Below, in pieces: positions 1 through 6,743 of a DNA stretch of 14,534 nt. The DNA comes from Planctomycetota bacterium (GTDB lineage: Bacteria; Planctomycetota; Planctomycetia; Pirellulales; Pirellulaceae). The position numbers and the translations under genes were made by a program. The stretch's first letter is position 1. The number at the start of each line of letters is the position of its first letter. The stretch is taken from the NCBI GenBank assembly GCA_024274855.1, contig JAJSAJ010000199.1:1-14534 (forward strand), given 5' to 3'. The notes under the pieces are model-generated. The model saw only the letters and a program-made list of their open reading frames with translations. It ran no database searches and was not told where the DNA came from.

Positions 1-567
1 GTAGGAGGAAGGAATGCCGCGGTCGCTCATGGTTATTGTGATTTGGTGCAACGCCTCCGGTAGTGATGTCCAGAAATCCCAGTTGTTTCGAGCACTTCGC
101 AAATTGGTTCGGGGATCGCGTTTGACGGCATGGTTGAGGTCAGGGAACTTCAACGGATAGCGAAGGAAGAAGACGGGCGTGTTGTTGCCCACCAAGTCCC
201 AGTTTCCCTCCTCGGTATAAAACTTGACAGCGAAGCCGCGGATATCACGTTCGGCGTCGGCCGCACCGCGTTCGCCCGCCACCGTAGAAAAGCGTGTGAA
301 TAGCTCGGTTTCTTTCCCTACAGCAGAGAAGATCTTTGCCTTGGTATAGCGCGTGATGTCATGGGTGACGGTGAACGTTCCGTAAGCCCCGGAACCCTTC
401 GCATGCATGCGACGCTCGGGGATGACCTCTCGATCGAAATGTGCGAGTTTTTCCAGGAACCAGACATCCTGCAGCAGCATCGGGCCGCGCGGGCCGGCGG
501 TCAGCACGTTCTGATTGTCGGCGACGGGAGCGCCGGCGTTGTTGGTCAGTTTCTTCGAGTTACTCAT
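1..567 (-). CDS. katA: Monofunctional heme catalase (partial, C-terminal part beyond left edge)
   Basis: Catalase breaks hydrogen peroxide into water and oxygen in the cytoplasm. The first 189 residues are present, open without a stop to base 1, out of roughly 480-500 usual for small-subunit catalases. Visible family marks are the distal heme-pocket segment RRMHAKGSGAYGTF with catalytic His55, the segment GNWDLVGNNTPVFF with the distal Asn128 (73 residues after the His, as in bovine liver catalase), and SDRGIP near the edge. The start at 567 is well supported: an exact AAGGAG lies at 575-580, 7 bases before the ATG. No signal peptide is visible. The gene follows the PerR-like regulator on the same strand after a 118-base gap, which suggests peroxide-responsive control or co-transcription. 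Family assignment is very secure; the missing part (proximal Tyr ligand, NADPH site) cannot be judged. Confidence 0.96.
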   Translation of the reverse strand, partial: MSNSKKLTNNAGAPVADNQNVLTAGPRGPMLLQDVWFLEKLAHFDREVIPERRMHAKGSGAYGTFTVTHDITRYTKAKIFSAVGKETELFTRFSTVAGERGAADAERDIRGFAVKFYTEEGNWDLVGNNTPVFFLRYPLKFPDLNHAVKRDPRTNLRSARNNWDFWTSLPEALHQITITMSDRGIPSSY

Positions 568-685
568 ATTCCTTCTCCTTCATTTCATATCAACCGCGTT
601 TCGAACCGTGTGCACCAAGCTTCCCCGGGAAATCGCGGAGTGGCGGGATCGCCCAAGCCGCAATGTAATGGCAAGCAGGAACAAG

Positions 686-1141
686 TTACTTCTTTTTTTC
701 TTTCCGGCACTTCGGGCACATCCCCATGAACTGAACGGAAAAATCGCAGACGTCAAATCCCTGTGGTTTCCCTTTGGGTAACGAAATGTTGTCCAAATCG
801 GGACTCTCCAGATCCACAATCTTGTTACATCGGATGCAGACTAAGTGGTGGTGGCGATGAATCATGCCGTCAAACCTTGCGATTGCGCCTGGGTGGTGAA
901 CACGGCGGATCAATCCGAACTCGACCAGAGTATCGAGGACCCGATAGACGGTCCTTCGTGAAATCCGCGGGCTCTGGTCTTGAACTGCCTCAAAGACCTG
1001 ATCCGCAGTCGGGTGGTCGCTTCGTAGCAGCAACGTCTCCAGTACCGCGCGCCGTTGGCTTGTGAGGGGAATCCCCCTTTCACGGCAGATTCGGTGCAAC
1101 TTCTTCAATCTGTCTCTAGCGTTTCCGCTCATAAAAGACAT
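686..1141 (-). CDS. perR: PerR-type Fur-family peroxide-sensing repressor
   Basis: This 151-residue protein is a Fur-family metal-dependent repressor. The N-terminal winged helix spans about residues 10-85 and the dimerisation/metal domain about 86-148. Two CxxC pairs (C102/C105 and C142/C145) match the structural zinc site. By alignment with the Bacillus subtilis PerR sequence as I know it, all five regulatory-metal ligands are present: H43, D91, H97, H99 and D110. The Asp in IVDL, rather than the Glu usual in Fur, points to PerR, which senses peroxide by iron-catalysed oxidation of two of these histidines. The catalase gene downstream on the same strand supports this. The start is uncertain: ATGs at 1141 and 1132 both lack a convincing Shine-Dalgarno sequence. 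The protein ends in a Lys-rich tail (RKEKKK). Fur family is nearly certain; the PerR subtype is likely. Confidence 0.92.
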   Translation of the reverse strand: MSFMSGNARDRLKKLHRICRERGIPLTSQRRAVLETLLLRSDHPTADQVFEAVQDQSPRISRRTVYRVLDTLVEFGLIRRVHHPGAIARFDGMIHRHHHLVCIRCNKIVDLESPDLDNISLPKGKPQGFDVCDFSVQFMGMCPKCRKEKKK

Positions 1142-1169
1142 CTTATGTTAGTTAGCATATTATGTCAAC
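1139..1169 (-). promoter_or_regulatory. Candidate promoter and AT-rich operator region of perR
   Basis: Read on the minus strand, TTGACA (1168-1163) is followed after 17 bases by TAAGAT (1145-1140), a plausible -35/-10 pair. The -10 overlaps the first ATG (1141), so a transcript from it would begin near the second ATG (1132) with almost no leader. An alternative -10, TAATAT at 1162-1157, lacks a good -35. The stretch is far richer in A/T than its surroundings and carries a loose dyad GACAT (1137-1141) / ATGTC (1162-1166), which could serve autoregulation. It does not match the Bacillus PerR box well. Confidence 0.4.
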
Positions 1170-1262
1170 ACGGGGAAGTCGGGGAAAACTCCGGCGCTAA
1201 CACGATGGCAGGCGAAAATCCCGTGACAACTACCTGGTTTCTTCGTCTGGCGTCCGAGATAC

Positions 1263-2561
1263 CTATTCAGGCAGTTCTTCGTCCTTGGTTTCCGGAGCAA
1301 AGATCAGCAGTACCAGACCGACCAGGAACAGCGAGGCCATGATGGTAACCGCCCAACGCAGACCGATAACGTTGCGGAGTTGGCCGCGGACCAGCAGCAT
1401 CAGCGCCGAGACGAACCGTCCCACATTGAAGCAGAAACTGGCTCCTGTTGCCCTCAATCGCGTCGGAAACAATTCGGGAAAGTAGATTGCATAGCCGGCA
1501 TGCATGCCGACAACGAAAAATGCCGTTACCGGCAGCATAACCAACGTATGCCAGTAAGCCTGGCACCCCAGGAAGGTGATGGGAACGACAATCAACGCGC
1601 CGATGTGATAGAAGGCGAAGGCCGTTCGCCGATTGGTGAGCATCGTGATTGGTGCGAACAGCAACAAGCCGGCCAGTCCACCCGTGAAGTTCATGATCAG
1701 GTAGGCGAAGCTGGCAGCGCTGCGACTCTCTTCGGCGGATACAGTGTCACCGAGCACTTCCTTAACCAGTTCCGGCCCCCATGCATAGATTCCCCAGTAG
1801 GTACCAAGTCCGACCGACGCCAGTCCCAGGCCGATTAGTGCCCGACGTCTCCAGGGCCCCGGCCCCAGCAACTCGCGCAAGCTTCCACGTTTCGGTTCAC
1901 CTTCCGAATCGTCCGTGGCTTCCGCCCTTGTCGCTTCCCACTTCTCCGATTCCTTGAGACTTATCAGAACCCAAACGACCAATAAGCCGGGCAGTAAACC
2001 GACTAGAAATGCGGATCGCCAGTCGGTGGCACTCGGGAGCAACATCCCAATTCCGGCGGCAAGGACGGCGCCGAAAACGCCGGATGCATGGAAGATGCCC
2101 CCCGCCATTGCTCGAGCTTTTTTCGGAAAGACCTCTGCGACGAACGATGCAGCAATCGCCCACTCGCCCGCGACGCCCATTGCAACAAAGAACCGCAATG
2201 CCACGATATGCCATGGCGACTGAGCAAAGTAGTGCAGGCCGGTAAAGATCGAATAGGTAAGGATGCTCCAAACCATGCTCTGACGACGTCCAATTCGATC
2301 AGCCAGGATACCAAACAGCAGCCCACCAAAAGCGCCACCGATCAGAAACGACGCGAAACCGACGTTTCCAAACCAGTCAACGGCCGGATTGTCCTCGGCC
2401 ACATGCAACAAATCCGCCATGGCTGGCGACTTGAAAACGGCAAAGATCTGGCCTTCGAATGTGTCGAATGCCCAGCCGAGGCTCGCAATTACAAAAACCA
2501 GCCACTGGTACCGTGAGATACCTTCGTACCAGCGGCCATCCGCGTTTTTCAGTTCATGCAT
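1263..2561 (-). CDS. MFS-family transporter (sugar or organic-acid symporter type)
   Basis: This 432-residue protein belongs to the major facilitator superfamily and has about 12 hydrophobic segments, so it acts in the inner membrane. The loop between helices 2 and 3 holds the family signature GILADRIGRR (residues 84-93). Helix 1 carries acidic residues in WAFDTFEGQ (D33, E36), resembling aromatic-acid and sialic-acid proton symporters. A hydrophilic Glu/Lys-rich central loop (about residues 205-230) separates the two halves, and the C-terminus is short and acidic. The ATG at 2561 has GAAGGA at 2571-2576, 9 bases upstream. The substrate cannot be read from sequence. The nearest neighbours are an oxidoreductase to the right and the perR-katA pair to the left, with no overlap, so it is probably a single-gene unit, apart from a possible small ORF upstream. 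Confidence 0.9.
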   Translation of the reverse strand: MHELKNADGRWYEGISRYQWLVFVIASLGWAFDTFEGQIFAVFKSPAMADLLHVAEDNPAVDWFGNVGFASFLIGGAFGGLLFGILADRIGRRQSMVWSILTYSIFTGLHYFAQSPWHIVALRFFVAMGVAGEWAIAASFVAEVFPKKARAMAGGIFHASGVFGAVLAAGIGMLLPSATDWRSAFLVGLLPGLLVVWVLISLKESEKWEATRAEATDDSEGEPKRGSLRELLGPGPWRRRALIGLGLASVGLGTYWGIYAWGPELVKEVLGDTVSAEESRSAASFAYLIMNFTGGLAGLLLFAPITMLTNRRTAFAFYHIGALIVVPITFLGCQAYWHTLVMLPVTAFFVVGMHAGYAIYFPELFPTRLRATGASFCFNVGRFVSALMLLVRGQLRNVIGLRWAVTIMASLFLVGLVLLIFAPETKDEELPE

Positions 2562-2612
2562 GCGATCATGTCCTTCGATGCGTGTTGTCTGGCAGCGGCC
2601 GTTCGTATTCGG

Positions 2613-2753
2613 TTATGGCCCCGCCACATTCGTCTCCACCGTGGCAAGTTCCTCATCTGTAAAATACGACCATAGCACGATGCCACCGGGAATCAGAGCA
2701 ACCGGTTTTGTAACGGGCTTTCGGTTGCTTTTTTGGCCAGGATCTGTTATCAC
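2613..2753 (-). CDS. Possible 46-residue small protein upstream of the MFS gene
   Basis: I do not recognise this short ORF. It starts at a GTG (2753) and ends at TAA (2613-2615), 51 bases before the MFS start. The first part is polar and basic (residues with several K, R and Q), then comes KPVALIPGGIVLWSYF, a short hydrophobic stretch, then an acidic tail TDEELATVE. That order resembles a small single-span membrane protein or the tail end of a larger decayed protein. The frame stays open upstream to a TAA at about residue -20 but has no ATG. No Shine-Dalgarno sequence precedes the GTG, which weakens the case. It could equally be a chance frame. Confidence 0.3.
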   Translation of the reverse strand: MITDPGQKSNRKPVTKPVALIPGGIVLWSYFTDEELATVETNVAGP

Positions 2754-3272
2754 GCGTGTGGTTGCATTGTCGTCGCGCCGGTCAGGCGCTCGCCTAGTGT
2801 ACTTGATTTATCGGTAGCCGTGTGCGACCGATCGCGAGCAGAAGCGTTTATTTTGGACGGAGCGTGTCAGCCGAATGCCCCTTTGCGCCGTTGGCATCAA
2901 GTGCCAAAAATAGACGTGGAGCATGGACCAAGCCGTGGCCGCCTCAAAGTGTGGCTGATCTATGCGGATTTTCTCGGCGCCCGAGCGCCCCGAACGTGGC
3001 CCAAAGATCCGGAATGGGCCGGCGGTATTCTGGTCTACTTTGAGATTGACTGGGAAACGTCACTCGACCATGCTTGTCGCGGTGTCGTGCGTCACAAGCG
3101 GCCCCAGGAAAGCACTCGATTCGACTGGGCCAAATGGGTCGTGCGAACACCCGGGTCGGATCGATCGCAAGCCCAGTTTCGCATATCCGACAGCACCAGG
3201 GTAAGCGAAGTTGATTTTCGATCCGCCCTCCAATGAGGAAAGCACTGAACGACATGGAACGCGGCGAGCATC
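2754..3272. other. Gene-poor spacer between the oxidoreductase and MFS regions
   Basis: I find no recognisable gene here. A plus-strand frame (2733-3236, 167 residues) and overlapping minus-strand frames stay open, but the translations are rich in Arg, Trp, Cys and Pro with no motif, no ribosome-binding site and no family resemblance. The stretch may carry the promoter of the MFS transcription unit, but no clear -35/-10 pair stands out. It could be decayed coding DNA. Confidence 0.4.
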
Positions 3273-4322
3273 CTATCCGCGCATGACGTCAGTCATGGCA
3301 ACCGGTTCGCCCGTCTCGATGGACCGCTGGGTGGCCAGACACATGGCAACTGCCCACTTGCCGTCCTCGCCGGTGCACGGAATCGGTTTGTCGACGCTAA
3401 TTGCAGCAACCATGGCGGCTATCTGGTCTTCCAGTTCGAACAGCTCGCCGGCAGGCCGATCGATCGGCAGTTCCCTCAACTGCTCGCCATCAAATACTTT
3501 TAAGAAAAAAGAAGGATGTGTGGTGCGGTCCATGTCGCCGCTCCAACTGGCCCAGATGGCGCCCTTGGTTCCGGTCAGTTTCACCGTCTGATGATGCTCG
3601 AATGCAGCTAGAGTTTGCGAGACGACCGCATACGCACCACCGCTGAATTTCATGATCGCGCTGCAATTGTCCTGCAACTCGGGATGGTCCGGCTGGCGTG
3701 AATTGCCAGCGGCGTAGACCGTTTCCGGCTCGCCAACCGAGCTCAGATACCAGCGTGCCAAGTCGAAAAAGTGGATTGGCTCTTCCAGAATCCAGTCACC
3801 AACGCGGGCGATGTCAAACCGCCAACCATCCGAGCCCTGCCGATACGGGTTCCGTGATAATTCGACCAATACATACTGTGGCTCGCCAACCACACCGTCA
3901 TCAACCAGGTTCTTGACCTTGCCCCACAACGACGACAGGCGGAACTCGTGGTTGATCGAAATCCGCAGACTCTTCGCCTTGGCCAATCCCAGCACGTCGT
4001 CACATTCACGCATCGTCAAGCACATCGGCTTTTCCAGCAATAGATGTTTGCCCGAGTTGAGTACGGCAGTGGCAACTTCGTGATGCAGGCGATTCGGTAC
4101 GATGACATCAACCGCGTCCAGGTCGTCCCGCTCGACCAATTCGCGATAATCGCTCAGTACGGTCACATCAGAATGCGTCTTGCACGCCGCTGCCCGAGCC
4201 TCCTCGGACCGTTCGGCAATTGCCACAAGCTGCGCGCCTTTCGTCTTCGCAATCGACGCGGCATGATGTTGTCCCCAGGCACCGTAACCGATCAGGCCGA
4301 AGCGAACGGGCGATTCCGGCAT
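3273..4322 (-). CDS. Gfo/Idh/MocA-family NAD(P)-dependent oxidoreductase
   Basis: This is a 349-residue sugar or cyclitol dehydrogenase-like protein, predicted cytosolic. The N-terminal Rossmann fold (about residues 6-120) opens with GLIGYGAWGQHH (residues 9-20), the dinucleotide-binding loop. LLLEKPMC (residues 95-101) contains the EKP motif with the catalytic Lys98. The C-terminal domain carries LEEPIHFFDLARW (residues 179-191), where His184 occupies the usual active-site position and Asp187 follows. I chose the ATG at 4322 because AGAGGGG (4329-4335) sits 6 bases upstream. The frame is open to an ATG at 4481, but that added 53 residues resembles no part of the family, lies before the Rossmann loop and would overlap the NtrC-type site. 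The substrate is unknown; planctomycetes carry many paralogues. The gene is divergent from amtB. Confidence 0.92.
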   Translation of the reverse strand: MPESPVRFGLIGYGAWGQHHAASIAKTKGAQLVAIAERSEEARAAACKTHSDVTVLSDYRELVERDDLDAVDVIVPNRLHHEVATAVLNSGKHLLLEKPMCLTMRECDDVLGLAKAKSLRISINHEFRLSSLWGKVKNLVDDGVVGEPQYVLVELSRNPYRQGSDGWRFDIARVGDWILEEPIHFFDLARWYLSSVGEPETVYAAGNSRQPDHPELQDNCSAIMKFSGGAYAVVSQTLAAFEHHQTVKLTGTKGAIWASWSGDMDRTTHPSFFLKVFDGEQLRELPIDRPAGELFELEDQIAAMVAAISVDKPIPCTGEDGKWAVAMCLATQRSIETGEPVAMTDVMRG

Positions 4323-4476
4323 GGTTTTCCCCTCTTTTGTTAGTTGCCGCGGATTCTCAAGCCGCGTTGAATTCTCCATGGCCAGAGCATATCCGCACAA
4401 GTACCACCGGTCAAACCCGGGCTCTCCTGGCCTCCCAATCTTTCTAATTGAAATGCGAGCTTCTTGGGCAAATGCA

Positions 4477-4493
4477 TGCACAAATGCTGTGCA
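4477..4493. promoter_or_regulatory. NtrC-type enhancer site (TGCAC-N7-GTGCA)
   Basis: The 17-base sequence TGCACAAATGCTGTGCA is a perfect dyad in its 5+5 outer bases, matching the enterobacterial NtrC consensus (TGCACC-N4-TGGTGCA) in arms and spacing. Its centre lies about 145 bp upstream of the start site expected from the sigma-54 promoter at 4605-4619, which is within the usual range for an enhancer-binding protein. Only one such site is seen, whereas E. coli glnA has a pair. The match to NtrC is inferred from the consensus. Confidence 0.7.
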
Positions 4494-4603
4494 GCGTTTG
4501 GAGGCAATCGGCCGTGCGGCCGTTTTTTGGACTTTTGTGAATTGCGATTAATGCCTCACTTTTGCCTATTGGGAGATGTCGACGGCAAACTCGGAGCAGG
4601 CTC

Positions 4604-4620
4604 TTGGCACGTCGATTGCG
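4604..4620 (+). promoter_or_regulatory. Sigma-54 (-24/-12) promoter of amtB-glnK
   Basis: TTGGCACGTCGATTGCG contains TGGCAC, 5 bases, then TTGC, matching every core position of the sigma-54 consensus, with GG and GC separated by the required 10 bases. Transcription would start near 4631, giving a leader of about 215 bases before the amtB ATG. The expected function agrees with the gene downstream, since amtB-glnK operons are classical sigma-54 targets under nitrogen limitation. Confidence 0.85.
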
Positions 4621-4711
4621 TATGCCTCATGGCGGACTTCGCGATTGGGACGACCAGTTGTGCGGAGGGTGTTATTGCGCGCGTCGAGCAGACAATGTCT
4701 TCGTGCTGTCG

Positions 4712-4726
4712 GGCAGCAGAGCTGCC
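4712..4726 (+). repeat. Stem-loop in the amtB leader
   Basis: GGCAGC-AGA-GCTGCC forms a perfect 6-base-pair stem with a 3-base loop inside the predicted amtB 5' leader. No run of T follows, so it is not a standard intrinsic terminator. It could stabilise the leader or be incidental. Confidence 0.4.
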
Positions 4727-4731
4727 AAGGC

Positions 4732-4824
4732 TTTAGAACCGCCGTTTAGAACCGCCGTTTGGACCCGCGTGGCCCGTTCTCGTTGATCGCTAACTGTTTT
4801 TCAAGACCTCAACCGTTTTTCAGG
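4732..4824 (+). repeat. Short direct repeats in the amtB leader
   Basis: A 13-base unit, TTTAGAACCGCCG, occurs twice in tandem (4732-4744 and 4745-4757), followed by a third partial TTTGGAACC-like start. Further on, a 14-base unit recurs with 12 of 14 matches (AACTGTTTTTCAAG at 4792-4805, AACCGTTTTTCAGG at 4811-4824). They lie between the sigma-54 promoter and the amtB start. No function is evident. Confidence 0.5.
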
Positions 4825-4845
4825 CTTGCACTATAGGGAAACGAC

Positions 4846-6258
4846 ATGGCTTTCAAGCTATACCGCGGCTACGAATTACTTTTCGTTGTCGTGCTGACTC
4901 TCGGCGTCATCAGTATCTCCACCTATGCGACTGCTGCGGATGTCGACCAGCCGCCTGCCGCTGCCGATCGCACTGAGCAGCCGGCACAGGCGTCTCCAGC
5001 AGAGGGTGAGGTGGCGGACGTAGCGTCCCCGACGATCGCTGAAAATTCCTACGCCATCGACAATCTGACGTTACTACTTGCGGCGGTGCTGGTCATCTTC
5101 ATGCAGCCTGGTTTTGCCCTGGTGGAATGCGGATTCAACGAATCGAAGAACGCGGTCAACATTCTTTTCAATAATTTCATGGACCTGTGCATAGGTGTCT
5201 TGCTGTTCTACATCGTGGGATACAACTTGATGTACGGGACGGACATTGCGGGTGGGTTCTTTGCATGGGGCGGTTTTGGGATCAGCCAGACACTCGGCGA
5301 CGGGCAGGTCATTGGTGCGGGTACATTGCACCCACAGGCCGACTGGCTTTTCCAGGTCGCGTTTGCCGCCACAGCGGCGACGATCGTGTCCGGTGCGGTT
5401 GCTGGTCGGATGAAGTTTAGTGCTTATCTTGTCTACAGCGCGATCATTACCGGCTTGATCTACCCGATCAGCGGGTTCTGGAAATGGGGTGGTGGCTGGC
5501 TCGACATGCTTGGCTTCCACGATTTTGCCGGTTCTCTAATCGTGCATTCCGTTGGTGGTTTTGCAGGGCTCGCCGGCGCGATCGCGTTGGGTCCGAGACT
5601 TGGGCGCTATTCCAAGACGGGAAAGTCACAGGCCATTCTGGGGCACAATCTGCCTCTGGCCACGCTTGGCGTCTTCATACTGTGGGTCGGATGGTATGGC
5701 TTTAATCCGGGCAGCCAGCTGGCCTTCACGGGGACGGCCAATACCGATGCCACGGTTCTGATTGCGGTAAACACGACGCTCGCCGCAGCCGCCGGGGGAT
5801 TTCTTGCAATGCTCAGCAGTTGGGTCCTTTTCAAAAAGCCTGACTTGTCAATGACATTGAATGGCACGTTGGCGGGACTTGTCGGTATCACGGCGAACTG
5901 CGATTGTGTTACGAACAACTCGGCGCTGATTATCGGTGCCGTGGCAGGGATCCTGGTTGTCGGCGGCGTTGTCCTTCTTGACAAGCTCCATATCGATGAT
6001 CCGGTCGGGGCATGGCCGGTGCACGGTGTTTGTGGTGTTTGGGGTGGGATTGCTACCGGGATCTTCGGCGCCGGCAAGAGTCTCATGCCCCAGATCGTTG
6101 GATCGTTGGTTATTCCGCTATGGGCGTTTGGAACGATGTTCACCATCTTCATGATCCTGCGGGCCGTTGGCATGCTCCGCGTCTCCAAGGAAGAGGAGAT
6201 CGAGGGACTGGATATTGGAGAACACGGAATGCACGCTTACGGCCTGGCAGAGAAGTGA
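4846..6258 (+). CDS. amtB: Ammonium transporter AmtB with signal peptide
   Basis: AmtB moves ammonium across the inner membrane. The 470-residue protein begins with a likely signal peptide (residues 1-30, ending ATA before AD) and a Pro/Ala/Glu-rich linker to about residue 66, then the 11-helix Amt domain (about 70-445). Key pore features are visible: QVAFAATAATIVSG (phenylalanine-gate helix, about 170-183), HDFAGSLIVHSVGG with Asp226 and pore His234, GWYGFNPGS (282-290), and PVHGVCGVWG with the second pore His393. The tail EGLDIGEHGMHAY (453-465) matches the conserved segment that GlnK binds to block the channel. The upstream AGGGA (4835-4839) is a modest ribosome-binding site. glnK follows after 10 bases, so the two form an operon with the sigma-54 promoter at 4604-4620. 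The extended N-terminal linker is longer than in E. coli AmtB. Confidence 0.97.
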   Translation: MAFKLYRGYELLFVVVLTLGVISISTYATAADVDQPPAAADRTEQPAQASPAEGEVADVASPTIAENSYAIDNLTLLLAAVLVIFMQPGFALVECGFNESKNAVNILFNNFMDLCIGVLLFYIVGYNLMYGTDIAGGFFAWGGFGISQTLGDGQVIGAGTLHPQADWLFQVAFAATAATIVSGAVAGRMKFSAYLVYSAIITGLIYPISGFWKWGGGWLDMLGFHDFAGSLIVHSVGGFAGLAGAIALGPRLGRYSKTGKSQAILGHNLPLATLGVFILWVGWYGFNPGSQLAFTGTANTDATVLIAVNTTLAAAAGGFLAMLSSWVLFKKPDLSMTLNGTLAGLVGITANCDCVTNNSALIIGAVAGILVVGGVVLLDKLHIDDPVGAWPVHGVCGVWGGIATGIFGAGKSLMPQIVGSLVIPLWAFGTMFTIFMILRAVGMLRVSKEEEIEGLDIGEHGMHAYGLAEK

Positions 6259-6268
6259 GTCATAAACG

Positions 6269-6607
6269 ATGAAGAAAATTGAAGCGATTATTCGCCATCA
6301 CAGGCTGGATGAGGTCAAGGACGCTCTGACCGAAAAAGGATTCCACGGCATGACCGTGACGGAAGTCCAGGGGTTTGGGCGTCATAAAGGCAAGACGGAA
6401 ACGTACCGCGGTGCGGAATACGTTGTCGAGTTCCTGCCTAAGCTCAAGATCGAGGTCGTTGTCCGAGCCGAGGACGCGCAAAAGGTCGTGGAGACGATTA
6501 TGAACTCGGCGCGCACCGGAAATGTTGGCGACGGCAAGATCTTCGTCAGCGATCTGACTGGCATCGCGCGTATTCGTACTGGTGAATCCGGGACGGATGC
6601 GATTTGA
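6269..6607 (+). CDS. glnK: PII nitrogen-regulatory protein GlnK
   Basis: GlnK is a trimeric cytosolic signal protein that senses 2-oxoglutarate and ATP/ADP and closes AmtB when nitrogen is plentiful. At 112 residues it has the exact usual PII length. The T-loop segment TETYRGAEY (residues 43-51) places Tyr51 at the uridylylation site; TGNVGDGKIFV (about 88-98) is the C-terminal PII signature that helps hold the nucleotide. VTEVQGFGRHKG (30-41) is the conserved strand leading into the T-loop, with the Gln that contacts Mg-2-oxoglutarate. It begins 10 bases after the amtB stop and has no strong ribosome-binding site, so translational coupling to amtB is likely. GlnK rather than GlnB is chosen because of the amtB linkage. 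No uridylyltransferase gene lies in this window. Confidence 0.97.
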   Translation: MKKIEAIIRHHRLDEVKDALTEKGFHGMTVTEVQGFGRHKGKTETYRGAEYVVEFLPKLKIEVVVRAEDAQKVVETIMNSARTGNVGDGKIFVSDLTGIARIRTGESGTDAI

Positions 6608-6743
6608 TTCTTGCGACCTCGTGCGTGGCGAGGGTCAACCGTTTGTGTCGGCAGTGTAACCCGCCGACCGCTCGACGTTCGCGTCGCCGCGACAGGTTGG
6701 ACGGTGACGCTATTTTCGCATTTGTTTCAGCCGTTATTCGGTG
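6608..6743. other. Convergent spacer between glnK and the ceramidase-like gene
   Basis: The two flanking genes converge here. A small perfect hairpin, CGACG-TTCG-CGTCG, lies at 6673-6686, but it has no following T run. It may contribute to transcript ends on either strand; nothing else is seen. Confidence 0.35.

Noticed and set aside
4323..4481. Extended N-terminus for the oxidoreductase, from an ATG at 4481
   Set aside because: The extra 53 residues are unlike the family, lie before the Rossmann loop, overlap the NtrC-type dyad, and the ATG at 4322 has a good ribosome-binding site 6 bases away.
4464..4786. Small plus-strand frames across the amtB control region
   Set aside because: They cover the NtrC site, sigma-54 promoter and leader, and their translations are Cys/Arg-rich noise.
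6673..6686. CGACG-TTCG-CGTCG as an intrinsic terminator for glnK
   Set aside because: The stem is short and no T run follows, so it is noted only as a hairpin.
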